In this document: positions 1-7,801 of the stretch, in pieces | Layout of the letters: each line of letters opens with the position of its first letter | Position numbering within the stretch: position 1 is the stretch's first letter | Assembly: GCF_021545335.1 (NCBI RefSeq) | Contig: NZ_CP089312.1 | Coordinates: 1,984,001-2,048,000, forward strand | Length of the DNA stretch: 64,000 bases | Direction of reading: 5' to 3' | Origin: Streptomyces sp. GQFP | GTDB lineage: Bacteria; Actinomycetota; Actinomycetes; Streptomycetales; Streptomycetaceae | Notes under the pieces: generated by a model | Databases searched by the model: none | Told to the model about the DNA's origin: nothing | Seen by the model: only the letters and a program-made list of their open reading frames with translations | Position numbers and translations under genes: made by a program

Positions 1-970
1 GGCGGCGGCCGGGCAGGTCGTAGCGGCGGCGGGTGTTCGCGGTCCGCCGGTAGCCGAACGCCGATGAGAGCGGTTCGGCTTCCTCGATCCACCGGTCCAG
101 GAGCGGATGCCCCAGCCGCTTGGCGTATGTCTCGAACTCGTCGTCGCCCCGGGGCGGTTCGTCGCCGCGCAGCCCCGAGACGATGACCAGATGGCTGCCG
201 TCCTCCAGCGGCAGCGCACCGCCGCCGTGGACCTGTTCGGGGTTGGGGTAGACGTAGTAGCCGAGGGTGTCGCCGCCGAGGACACCGTCCCTGCCCCGGT
301 AGACGCGGGAGGCATAGGCGAGCCCGGTGTCGATGGTCTCCTCGTGCGGGGCCTCGGCGCCGAGCGCGGCGAGCCACTGCGGGGCCTTGGTGCCGCTGCC
401 GGAGGCGTCGACGACGAGATCGGCCTCCAGCGCCCGGTGCTCCGCGTCGGCACCGTCGGCGCGGTCCCGCAGCAGCACGCCCCGCACCCGCGAGGCGTCA
501 CCGAGCAGCCCGACCGCGTCGGTGCCCTCCAGCACGCTGATCACCGGGTCGGCGAGAACGCGCCGCCGCACCAGCCCCTCCAACTGCGCACGGGAACCGG
601 TGTAGATGTGCGTCGACGGGGGCACCCGGCGCAGCCAGCGGCCGTTCTGCCACAGCACCAGGTCCGACGGCAGGCCGACCCGTGGCGCCCCCGCCTCCCG
701 CAGCTCCTCCAGGAAGCCCGGCAGCAGCGACTCCAGGGCCGACTGCCCGCCCTGCAGCAGGACATGTGGATGCCGGCTCTGCGGCACGCCGGGCCGTGCC
801 CCGGTGCCGTCCGGGAACCGGTCGCGCTCGACGACGGTCACCCGGTCTGCGTGCCCGGCCAGGACGTGCGCCGCGAGAAGCCCCGCGAGACTCCCGCCCA
901 CAACGACCGCGTGCCGCCCGCCCCGACCGCCGCTCTCGCCCCAACCGCCCGCCCCTAAGACAGAGTTCAC
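1..970 (-). CDS. FAD-dependent oxidoreductase, partial (3' end outside window)
   Basis: The reading frame is open from a GTG at 970 to the window edge (about 323 codons). The start is supported by a GGGGAG element about 8 bases upstream. The N-terminus has a flavin dinucleotide-binding motif (VVVGGSLAGLLAA) followed by an acidic strand end (VVERD), and a later VVDASGSG segment. This is typical of FAD-dependent hydroxylases and halogenase-like oxidoreductases. The region around PQSRHPHVLLQGG resembles hypothetical Streptomyces flavoproteins rather than a recognised pathway enzyme. The C-terminal substrate domain is missing, so the substrate cannot be inferred. Confidence 0.75.
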   Translation of the reverse strand, partial: MNSVLGAGGWGESGGRGGRHAVVVGGSLAGLLAAHVLAGHADRVTVVERDRFPDGTGARPGVPQSRHPHVLLQGGQSALESLLPGFLEELREAGAPRVGLPSDLVLWQNGRWLRRVPPSTHIYTGSRAQLEGLVRRRVLADPVISVLEGTDAVGLLGDASRVRGVLLRDRADGADAEHRALEADLVVDASGSGTKAPQWLAALGAEAPHEETIDTGLAYASRVYRGRDGVLGGDTLGYYVYPNPEQVHGGGALPLEDGSHLVIVSGLRGDEPPRGDDEFETYAKRLGHPLLDRWIEEAEPLSSAFGYRRTANTRRRYDLPGRR

Positions 971-1311
971 CGATCCGCTCCCCTGGTCGCATTGTCGTGA
1001 GAGGCCACAAGTATCCCGCTGCACGGGGCAGGTTGACCGTGTTCCCGCCCTTCGGCGCGTCCCGTCGACCGGTCGGACCGGACGCCTGGACAGGGGCCCG
1101 TCCACGGCTCGGCCGAAGTGATCGCCGAGAACGGCATGCCTCGCTCCCACACGCCCCCACCTGGCTGCCGCGCTCCCCCCGCCACCCCTCCGCACATGGA
1201 CGGAACCTGTTCCCGCCCATGCCATCATTCGTGACGCAACACCCTATTCAGGGGCAAAGTCAATAGCTCATCCGCCGCTGGACGGGCCGCAGTTGAGTTG
1301 AAGGGACAGCG
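971..1311. other. Intergenic region between divergent genes
   Basis: About 340 bases separate the divergent oxidoreductase and GH65 genes, so promoters for both should lie here. I see no coding frame with convincing codon use and no clear -10/-35 pair. The last bases carry an AAGGGA ribosome-binding element just before the ATG at 1312. Confidence 0.5.
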
Positions 1312-4134
1312 ATGCCACTACGAATCCACCCCGGAAGGGGCCGGGCCGGGCGTCGTCGCAGCGGTCGGCCGATTCCGCCCGTCCTCGTGGGTGTCCTCGC
1401 CCTGGCGACGGCACTCGTCCCCGCTCTGGCCGTCCCGGCCGCGCAGGTGCCCCGAGCGGCTGCCGCGGGAGTGCCCGACCGGCCCTGTCTGCGGGACGCC
1501 GGGGACCCGGCCTGGGCTCCCTCGACCACCCGGCCGGACCGGGACAACCCCTTCCGGGCCTACGTCGCCAACGGCCTGCTCGGCCAGCGCGTTCCCTCCA
1601 ACGGCATGGGCTACGACGCCACCGGTGAGCGGACCGGCTGGCCCCTCTACACCCCGGCCTACGACGGCGCCTTCGCCGCGGGCCTCTACGCCCGCGACCC
1701 GGCCGTGGCCAAGGGGTTCCAGGTCGCCGCCGCCCTCCCCACCTGGTCGACGCTCACCGTGGGCGTCGGCGGCGACACCTTCACCTCGCGGACACCCGCC
1801 GCCGCGATCTCGGGATACCGCCAGACCCTGTTCCAGCGCTGCGGACTCGTCCGTACGTCCCTGACCTGGACCGCCGCCGACGGCCGGGCCACGGACCTGG
1901 TCTACGACATCACCACCGACCGCAACAACCCGCACGTGGGCACCGTACGGCTGCGCATGGTGCCCCACTGGCGCGGCCGGACCACCGTCACCGACGTCCT
2001 GGACGGCGCCGGGGCGCGACGGATCACCAGGACCGGCGGCGGGCCCCGGCCCGGCAGCGCGGACCGGACCATCGGTCTCTCCTTCCGCACCGACGGCACG
2101 AACGTGGACGGCGCGGTCGCCTCCACCCTCGTCCTCGGCGACAGCGCCGCCCGCGCCGGTGTCGACCGGTCCGACAGGCCTCGGCGCCAGACCGGTCGAC
2201 GCGCCGCCGACGTCGGCTCCGAGAGCCAGTCCGCCACCGTCGCGGTCGAGCCGGGCCGGTCGTACGAGTTCGTCAAGTACGTCGGTGTGGACACGGAGTT
2301 GACGTCCGGGCTGCCGGAACGCGCCGCGCTCGACGCCTCCCGGTGGGCCGCCACGCGCGGCTGGGACACGCTCTTCGGCGAGCACGCCAGGGCCTGGAAC
2401 GAGCTGTGGCGCGGCGGTATCGAGGTGCCCGGCCGTCCGGACATCCAGGCCTGGCTGCGGTCCTCCCTGTACGGGGTGCTGTCGGCCACCCGGCCGGGCA
2501 CCGCCACCAGCGTGTCGCCGGTCGGCCTGACCAGCGACAACTACGCGGGGCTGGTCTTCTGGGACGCCGAGACGTGGATCCACCCGGGCCTGCTGGCGTT
2601 CCACCCGGAGCTGGCGCGGACGATCGTGGAGTACCGGTACCGGACCATGCCAGCGGCCGGGGCCAATGCCGCCCGGCTCGGCCACCGGGGACTGTTCTAC
2701 TCGTGGACCAGCGGCAGCGACGGCGACCTGGCCGCCGAGTGCCACAGCGTGGACCCCGACCACTGCCGGATGCAGAACCATCTGCAGAGCGACATCTCCC
2801 TCGCCGTCTGGCAGTACTACCTGGTGACGGGCGACACGGCCTGGCTGCGCGGCCGTGGCTGGCCTCTGCTGAAGGGCATCGCGGACTTCTGGGCGAGCCG
2901 GGTCACCGCCAACTCCGACGGCTCGTACTCGATCAACCATGTGGCGGGGCCCGACGAGTACAGCAACGACGTCAACGACGGCGTCTTCACCAACGCCGGC
3001 GCCGCGGTCGCCCTGCGCAACGCGACCCGCGCCGGACAGCTGCTCGGCGAGCCGGTGCCGGAGGAGTGGACCAGGATCGCCGACCGGCTGCGCATTCCCT
3101 ACGACGCGGACACCGGCGTCTACCTCCAGTACGCGGGGTACGACGGGACGAAGCCGATCAAGCAGGCCGACACGGTGCTGCTGATCTATCCGCTCGAATG
3201 GCCCATGGACGACGCGAGGAAGGCCCGGACCCTCGACTACTACGCGCGGCGCAGCGACCCCGACGGCCCGGCCATGACGGACTCGGTGCACGCCGTCGAC
3301 GCCGCCGAGATCGGCGCGCCCGGCTGTGCGACGTACACCTATCTCCTGCGCGCCTACCGGCCGTTCGCCCGCGATCCGTACGCGCTGTTCGCCGAGGCCC
3401 GGGGCGAGAAGGCCGGGGCGTCCGACCCGCTGGCGGGCCAGCCCGCCCAGGACTTCCTGACCGGCAAGGGCGGCTTCCTACAGGCCTTCACCCATGGCCT
3501 GACCGGGCTGCGCTGGCGCGAGGACGGCATCCGGCTGGACCCGCTGCTGCCGCCACAGCTCAAGGACGGGGTGACCCTGCGCGGTCTGCGCTGGCAGGGG
3601 CGCACCTTCGACATCGCCGTCGGGCCGGAGCAGACCACCGTCCGGCTGACCGGCGGGGAACCGATGCGCGTGGACTCGCCGGAGGGCGATCGGCTGGTGA
3701 GCGAGTCCGTACCGGCCGTCCTCAAGACCCGGCGCCCGGACCGCGACCCCACCGACAACCTGGCGCGCTGCGCCCGGATCAGCGCCTCGACCGAGGAGCC
3801 GGGCGCCTACGCGGTGGCGGCGGTGGACGGCAACGACACCACCTTCTGGTCGCCGGACGCCACCGAAGGAGCCGTGACGCTCGATCTGCGCCGGACCCGA
3901 CCGCTCACCCATGTCGCCCTGCGCTGGCGGGACCCGCTCCCGGCCACGTACTCGGTCGAGGTCTCCCGGGACGGCGACAGCTGGACGCGGGTACGGCCCG
4001 ACGGAGCCGCGGGCATGCTCAGCCAGCCGGTGAACGCCCGGTACGTCCGGGTCAGCGCACAGGGCGGTGCCGACGACCGGCCGGCCCTGGAGGAGCTGAT
4101 CGTCAGGGGTGACGACGACCGCTCCGGTCGCTGA
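1312..4134 (+). CDS. Secreted GH65-type glycoside hydrolase/phosphorylase with C-terminal discoidin-like domain
   Basis: A 940-aa protein. An Arg-rich N-terminus is followed by a hydrophobic stretch (about residues 25-45) ending in an Ala-rich cleavage region, so it is probably exported. The middle part carries the GH65 signature GPDEY (Glu near residue 549, the expected general acid) followed by NDGVFTN. This fits the (alpha/alpha)6-barrel enzymes acting on alpha-glucosides, such as acid trehalase, kojibiose phosphorylase and glucosylgalactosyl-hydroxylysine glucosidase. Residues from about 815 on (NLARCARISAS to the end) look like an F5/8-type-C (CBM32-like) carbohydrate-binding domain. Export favours a hydrolase over a cytosolic phosphorylase. 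The exact disaccharide is not predictable. Confidence 0.8.
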   Translation: MPLRIHPGRGRAGRRRSGRPIPPVLVGVLALATALVPALAVPAAQVPRAAAAGVPDRPCLRDAGDPAWAPSTTRPDRDNPFRAYVANGLLGQRVPSNGMGYDATGERTGWPLYTPAYDGAFAAGLYARDPAVAKGFQVAAALPTWSTLTVGVGGDTFTSRTPAAAISGYRQTLFQRCGLVRTSLTWTAADGRATDLVYDITTDRNNPHVGTVRLRMVPHWRGRTTVTDVLDGAGARRITRTGGGPRPGSADRTIGLSFRTDGTNVDGAVASTLVLGDSAARAGVDRSDRPRRQTGRRAADVGSESQSATVAVEPGRSYEFVKYVGVDTELTSGLPERAALDASRWAATRGWDTLFGEHARAWNELWRGGIEVPGRPDIQAWLRSSLYGVLSATRPGTATSVSPVGLTSDNYAGLVFWDAETWIHPGLLAFHPELARTIVEYRYRTMPAAGANAARLGHRGLFYSWTSGSDGDLAAECHSVDPDHCRMQNHLQSDISLAVWQYYLVTGDTAWLRGRGWPLLKGIADFWASRVTANSDGSYSINHVAGPDEYSNDVNDGVFTNAGAAVALRNATRAGQLLGEPVPEEWTRIADRLRIPYDADTGVYLQYAGYDGTKPIKQADTVLLIYPLEWPMDDARKARTLDYYARRSDPDGPAMTDSVHAVDAAEIGAPGCATYTYLLRAYRPFARDPYALFAEARGEKAGASDPLAGQPAQDFLTGKGGFLQAFTHGLTGLRWREDGIRLDPLLPPQLKDGVTLRGLRWQGRTFDIAVGPEQTTVRLTGGEPMRVDSPEGDRLVSESVPAVLKTRRPDRDPTDNLARCARISASTEEPGAYAVAAVDGNDTTFWSPDATEGAVTLDLRRTRPLTHVALRWRDPLPATYSVEVSRDGDSWTRVRPDGAAGMLSQPVNARYVRVSAQGGADDRPALEELIVRGDDDRSGR

Positions 4135-4137
4135 CCT

Positions 4138-5343
4138 CTAACTGCAGACGGGAAGTGTCGTGCCCTGGTCGACGCGTAGTCGTTCCAGGGCCGCCAGCTC
4201 GGCGTCGAGCGTCTTCGGTGCGATGAGGTAGCGGAGCACCGCCTGCTGGAACGCGTCACGCAGGGCGCGTGGCATCGCGTCCGAAGCGTCCCAGCAGAGG
4301 GTCCCGTCCAGTCCACGAAGCGTCGAGGCGACCCTCCCCTTCACGGTCTTCGTGTCGATCGGCGGTGAGGCGCCCGTGTTCACCGTGTATTCCGGCAGTT
4401 CGGTCTCGGGGGAGGCCAGATAGCGGATCAGCTGTTCGGCCTCCTCGCTCTTGTTCAGCATGACCGCGAGGTCGCCGGAGGCCTCCCAGGATTTGGCGGC
4501 TTTGCGAGCCTCGGGGATCACCTCGGCGGAGTGGACGAAGTCGCCGTCGGCCTTCTTCCAATCGGTGGCGCGGAACGACCCTTGGTGCTCAAGGAGTTGC
4601 GGTGAGCAGGTCTTCGTGTAGTCGGCCTTCAGCCCCTTTTCCATGGAGTCCTGGTCGTCCGCGCCCACCATCTCGCCCCAGGTCTGCCATGCCTTCCTCA
4701 CGTGCCCTTTCCTCCAGTCGAGCTTGCCGGTCGCCCAATCCCCGTACGTCTTGGGGCCCGCCTGCTGCAGCAGGATGTCCTCCACCCAGTCGGTGCCCGG
4801 CCAGCCGGAGGTCGCGCCGGACTCCATGGCCAGGCACCACTTGCCGGGGGTGCGGGCGAACTCGGCGACCTTCTCCTCATTCGACTTCGAGTGCCACACC
4901 ATGCTCTTCAGACCGGCCTTGACCGGCAGCCAGTACCTGCTCTTCCGGCCTTCCTGCGGCGTCACTTCGGGTGCCCAGAACTCGTCGTACCGACCGGCTT
5001 CGAACAAGGCGCCCAGCGGGTGGAGTCGGCCCTCGTCCGCGTAGGTCATCAGTTCGCCCGGCCCCGGGACCACCGCCACGTCGGGCGGGGAACCGGAGGC
5101 GATGCCGGCGGCCAGCACCTGGCTCAGGGCGGAGCTGCCCTGGTAGACGACCTCGATGCCGTGGTCGTCCTTGAACCGTTCGAGGACGTCCTTGAACTGC
5201 TTCTCCTCCTCACCGCTCCAGTTGGCGAGCAGGGTCAGCGGGCCCTTGTCCTGCGCCCAGCGCACCCCAGTGACGACTCCGGCCGCGAGCAGGATCAGAC
5301 AGGCGCAGACGATGCCGAGGTTGCGGGGTCGTGGTCGTCTCAT
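4138..5343 (-). CDS. Membrane-anchored extracellular solute-binding protein (GlnH-like sensor role inferred)
   Basis: A 401-aa protein of the family 1 extracellular solute-binding fold (ANWSGEEEKQF start of the mature domain, SGSPPDVAVVPGPGEL, YLASPETE). The N-terminus is an Arg-rich leader plus one hydrophobic segment with no clear lipobox, so it is probably a signal anchor. The start at 5343 is chosen because its ATG overlaps the stop of the preceding gene (ATGA). No ABC permease or ATPase gene is nearby. Instead the gene is last in an operon with a GlnX-like membrane protein and a PknG-type kinase, mirroring mycobacterial GlnH-GlnX-PknG. I infer ligand sensing rather than transport; the ligand is unknown. 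Confidence 0.75.
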   Translation of the reverse strand: MRRPRPRNLGIVCACLILLAAGVVTGVRWAQDKGPLTLLANWSGEEEKQFKDVLERFKDDHGIEVVYQGSSALSQVLAAGIASGSPPDVAVVPGPGELMTYADEGRLHPLGALFEAGRYDEFWAPEVTPQEGRKSRYWLPVKAGLKSMVWHSKSNEEKVAEFARTPGKWCLAMESGATSGWPGTDWVEDILLQQAGPKTYGDWATGKLDWRKGHVRKAWQTWGEMVGADDQDSMEKGLKADYTKTCSPQLLEHQGSFRATDWKKADGDFVHSAEVIPEARKAAKSWEASGDLAVMLNKSEEAEQLIRYLASPETELPEYTVNTGASPPIDTKTVKGRVASTLRGLDGTLCWDASDAMPRALRDAFQQAVLRYLIAPKTLDAELAALERLRVDQGTTLPVCS

Positions 5344-6263
5344 CGCGACGCCTTGAACCGGTACTCCGCGATGCGCGGCCACAGCCCCGCCACCATCAGC
5401 GCCATCAGCAACGCCCCTTCGATCAGTACCCAGTTGGACAACGCTGCCCAGAGGCCGACGTTCTCCATCTTGACCTCCGCGTGGGCGGCGAAACCGGGGA
5501 TCTCATCCGCCGACTTCGGCTGGAGGAGTCCGTCGAGAGTGCCGTTCATCGCCGTATGTGCCCCCAGCGTGAGCCAGCCCAGGACTGCCACTACGGCCAG
5601 GCACAGGACGGTCGCGGCGAGCAGCGGCGGGTGCACGGAGTGGCGGAACCGGCGCCGTGCGAACCACTGCGCCTCCACCAGCGCCGCGCACAGCGCGACG
5701 TACAGCACCAGGACCGCGCTCCAGCCCAGCCGCAACGGCAAGGGGAAGGACGCCTGCCCCTCGGCCTTCTTCACTTGTTCGGCCCGCAGATCCTTGAGGC
5801 GGTCCATGATGTCCCCGTCAGATTCGGAGCTGAGCACCCGGCCCGCGTAGTGCAGGTAGACGCCTCTCAGCACAGAGTCGTCTCCCTCCTTGCCGGAGCG
5901 CTCCACAAAGCCCGAGTAGACGGCGATCAGCCCGGTGACGGTCTGCAGGGTGTGGCGGCCCTCGATACCGGTGACGTTCTCCGAAGCCGCCCGCGCGAGG
6001 CTCTGGTGCGCGACCGAGATCTGGGTGTGGAACTCACCGGTCGTGTCATCCGTCGCCCCGGCGCCGCTGACGACCTTGTTCGCCGTTCTCATCGCGTGCA
6101 TCGCGGTGTCGACCGCCAGGATCCCCGGGGTGCTCGACGATGCCATCGGCACGGTGTCGTCGTGCACACCCCGGTACGCGCCGAACAGTACGAGGGTGGC
6201 GGCGGCCCCGAGGGCCAGCAGCAGCCGGAGTCTGCGCGTCAGGTCCCGCCCGGTGGTGCTCAT
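5340..6263 (-). CDS. Four-TM membrane protein, GlnX-like transducer
   Basis: A 307-aa membrane protein. Hydrophobic segments lie near residues 13-33, 183-203, 216-240 and 280-300. The long loop between the first two (about 150 residues, predicted extracytoplasmic) resembles a sensor or four-helix ligand domain. Mycobacterial GlnX, which passes the GlnH signal to PknG, has the same overall plan. Assignment rests on topology and operon context, not on clear motif identity. The ATG at 6263 overlaps the TGA of the vWA gene, and its own stop overlaps the start of the solute-binding protein gene, so translation is probably coupled through all three. Confidence 0.65.
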   Translation of the reverse strand: MSTTGRDLTRRLRLLLALGAAATLVLFGAYRGVHDDTVPMASSSTPGILAVDTAMHAMRTANKVVSGAGATDDTTGEFHTQISVAHQSLARAASENVTGIEGRHTLQTVTGLIAVYSGFVERSGKEGDDSVLRGVYLHYAGRVLSSESDGDIMDRLKDLRAEQVKKAEGQASFPLPLRLGWSAVLVLYVALCAALVEAQWFARRRFRHSVHPPLLAATVLCLAVVAVLGWLTLGAHTAMNGTLDGLLQPKSADEIPGFAAHAEVKMENVGLWAALSNWVLIEGALLMALMVAGLWPRIAEYRFKASR

Positions 6264-7744
6264 GGCCGCTCTCCGAAGGGGTGCCGGCACGACCCGCAGT
6301 ACTGTGCGGTAACCGGCGCGTTCGTCCCGCAGGCCGGGCACGGCATCACACCGGCTCCAGGGTTCGTGCCGGCGCCGGGGGCCGACTCCGGGCCGTACGT
6401 GCTGTGACTGCTCGCGGCGATCAAGCGCTCGAAGTCGATGGCCGCCACGCCGGCACGGAGCCTGACCAGCCCGGCTGTGGCGTCGACGATCTCCACCAGC
6501 TGTTCCAGCCGGCTGAGCTGCACGGCGGCGCCCATGGCATGGGCGAGCTGCACCGCCCGGCCCAACTTCCGCTCCGCCAGGTCGTGTTCACCTTTGCGGT
6601 GGGCGTCGGTCGCGGCCGCGATGGCCTCGCCGAGCAGCCGATGCTGCTCGAAGTGCTCGACCTGGACGTCGGTGTACAGGGACTGGACCGGGTCGTCGGT
6701 CCAGTGCACGACGCAGGGCAGGGGCGTCGGCAGCCGCACGCCTTCGCCACCGGGCACGTCGACGGCCACGACTGCGATCTGGCGGTCCTCCCGGGGCTGG
6801 CGGCCGGCGGGGTCGGCCGCGAGGCACAGCTGGTAGCGGCGGGTCTCGTCACCCCACGCACGGGTGACGAACCGCTGTGTCCCGCCGTCCTGCCCGGTGC
6901 CGGGAACGAGTTCGGCCTCGGTCGGGAAGACCTGCTTGACGTAGCGGACCGTGGCCCCGTCCTTGGGAGTCACGGAGATCGCCAGCTCGGGAACGCTCTT
7001 CGTGAGCAGACGGTCCATCAGCCTCTCGTACTCCCCCGGAAGGGCGGACTCCTCTTGTACCGAGGCGGCGCTGCCGTGCAGGCGGCGGGTGATGTCCAGG
7101 AGTTCCCGCCCGTCCCAGCCGTCGCCGATGCCCCAGGCGTCGCACACGAAGCGCCCCGCGCACGCCTCCAGAACGCCCTCCAGCGGCATCAGCTCGTCGT
7201 GCTGGTTCTTGCCGTCGGTGAGCAGCAGGACATGTCCGATCGGCGCGGCCTGCTCCGTCAGCAGTCGACGGCACAGGTCGAGCCAGGTACCGATACAGGT
7301 GCCGCCTCCCTCGACCAGCCGGCCCACGGCGTTCTCCGCCTCCGCGCGCTGCCGGGCGTCCGCCCGGGCCATGGCTGTGGTGGTCGGGTAGACCATGGCC
7401 GCCGATTCCGCGCCCCGGACCACCGCGAACGGGGTGCCGTCCGGCAGCATCCGCAGCGCCGCCACGGCCGCCTGTTTGGCGGCGCGGAGCTTCTCCTGCG
7501 GCCAGGCCATCGAGCTGGAGCAGTCCACGGCCAGCACCTGGGCGAGCACGGGGCCCGGCCCTCCGCCGCCCTCCGTGCCATCGACCCGGACGGTCAGGAT
7601 GGCGTGCATCTCCGGTTCACTCGCCTTGGCGGACAGGTATTTCGACTGGCTGATCTCCAGCCCGACCGTGATCTGCCCCGCCTTCTCGCTTCCGACCACG
7701 CGCACGCCCGGTACACCTCCGTTCACGGATGTGTCTGTGTCCAC
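6260..7744 (-). CDS. vWA-domain protein with C-terminal zinc ribbon
   Basis: A 494-aa cytosolic protein with a GTG start and GAGGAG about 9 bases upstream. The von Willebrand A domain has a complete MIDAS: DCSSS (Asp near residue 74), a Thr in GGGTCIG, and an Asp in LLLTDGKN. A beta-rich middle section follows, then a helical segment. The C-terminus is a zinc ribbon with CPAC and CGSC pairs. vWA domains bind metal-coordinating partners, and here the likely partners are the kinase or the protease of the same operon. It lies 57 bases downstream of pknG and overlaps the GlnX-like gene by ATGA. Role inferred: adaptor or scaffold. Confidence 0.8.
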   Translation of the reverse strand: MDTDTSVNGGVPGVRVVGSEKAGQITVGLEISQSKYLSAKASEPEMHAILTVRVDGTEGGGGPGPVLAQVLAVDCSSSMAWPQEKLRAAKQAAVAALRMLPDGTPFAVVRGAESAAMVYPTTTAMARADARQRAEAENAVGRLVEGGGTCIGTWLDLCRRLLTEQAAPIGHVLLLTDGKNQHDELMPLEGVLEACAGRFVCDAWGIGDGWDGRELLDITRRLHGSAASVQEESALPGEYERLMDRLLTKSVPELAISVTPKDGATVRYVKQVFPTEAELVPGTGQDGGTQRFVTRAWGDETRRYQLCLAADPAGRQPREDRQIAVVAVDVPGGEGVRLPTPLPCVVHWTDDPVQSLYTDVQVEHFEQHRLLGEAIAAATDAHRKGEHDLAERKLGRAVQLAHAMGAAVQLSRLEQLVEIVDATAGLVRLRAGVAAIDFERLIAASSHSTYGPESAPGAGTNPGAGVMPCPACGTNAPVTAQYCGSCRHPFGERP

Positions 7745-7801
7745 TGTGTCCGTGCTCCTCGCCCTCGTCCTCAGTCGCCGGTCCGCTCGCCGCCCCGCCC
7801 C

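Noticed and set aside
1318..3291. A 657-codon antisense frame within the GH65 gene, and a 589-codon frame at 2343-4112
   Set aside because: Both lie inside the GH65 gene, which has conserved motifs; their products are low-complexity with no family features.
4138..6263. Sugar ABC transporter locus, because of the solute-binding protein
   Set aside because: No permease or ATPase gene is present, and the neighbour has a four-TM sensor layout rather than a permease loop.
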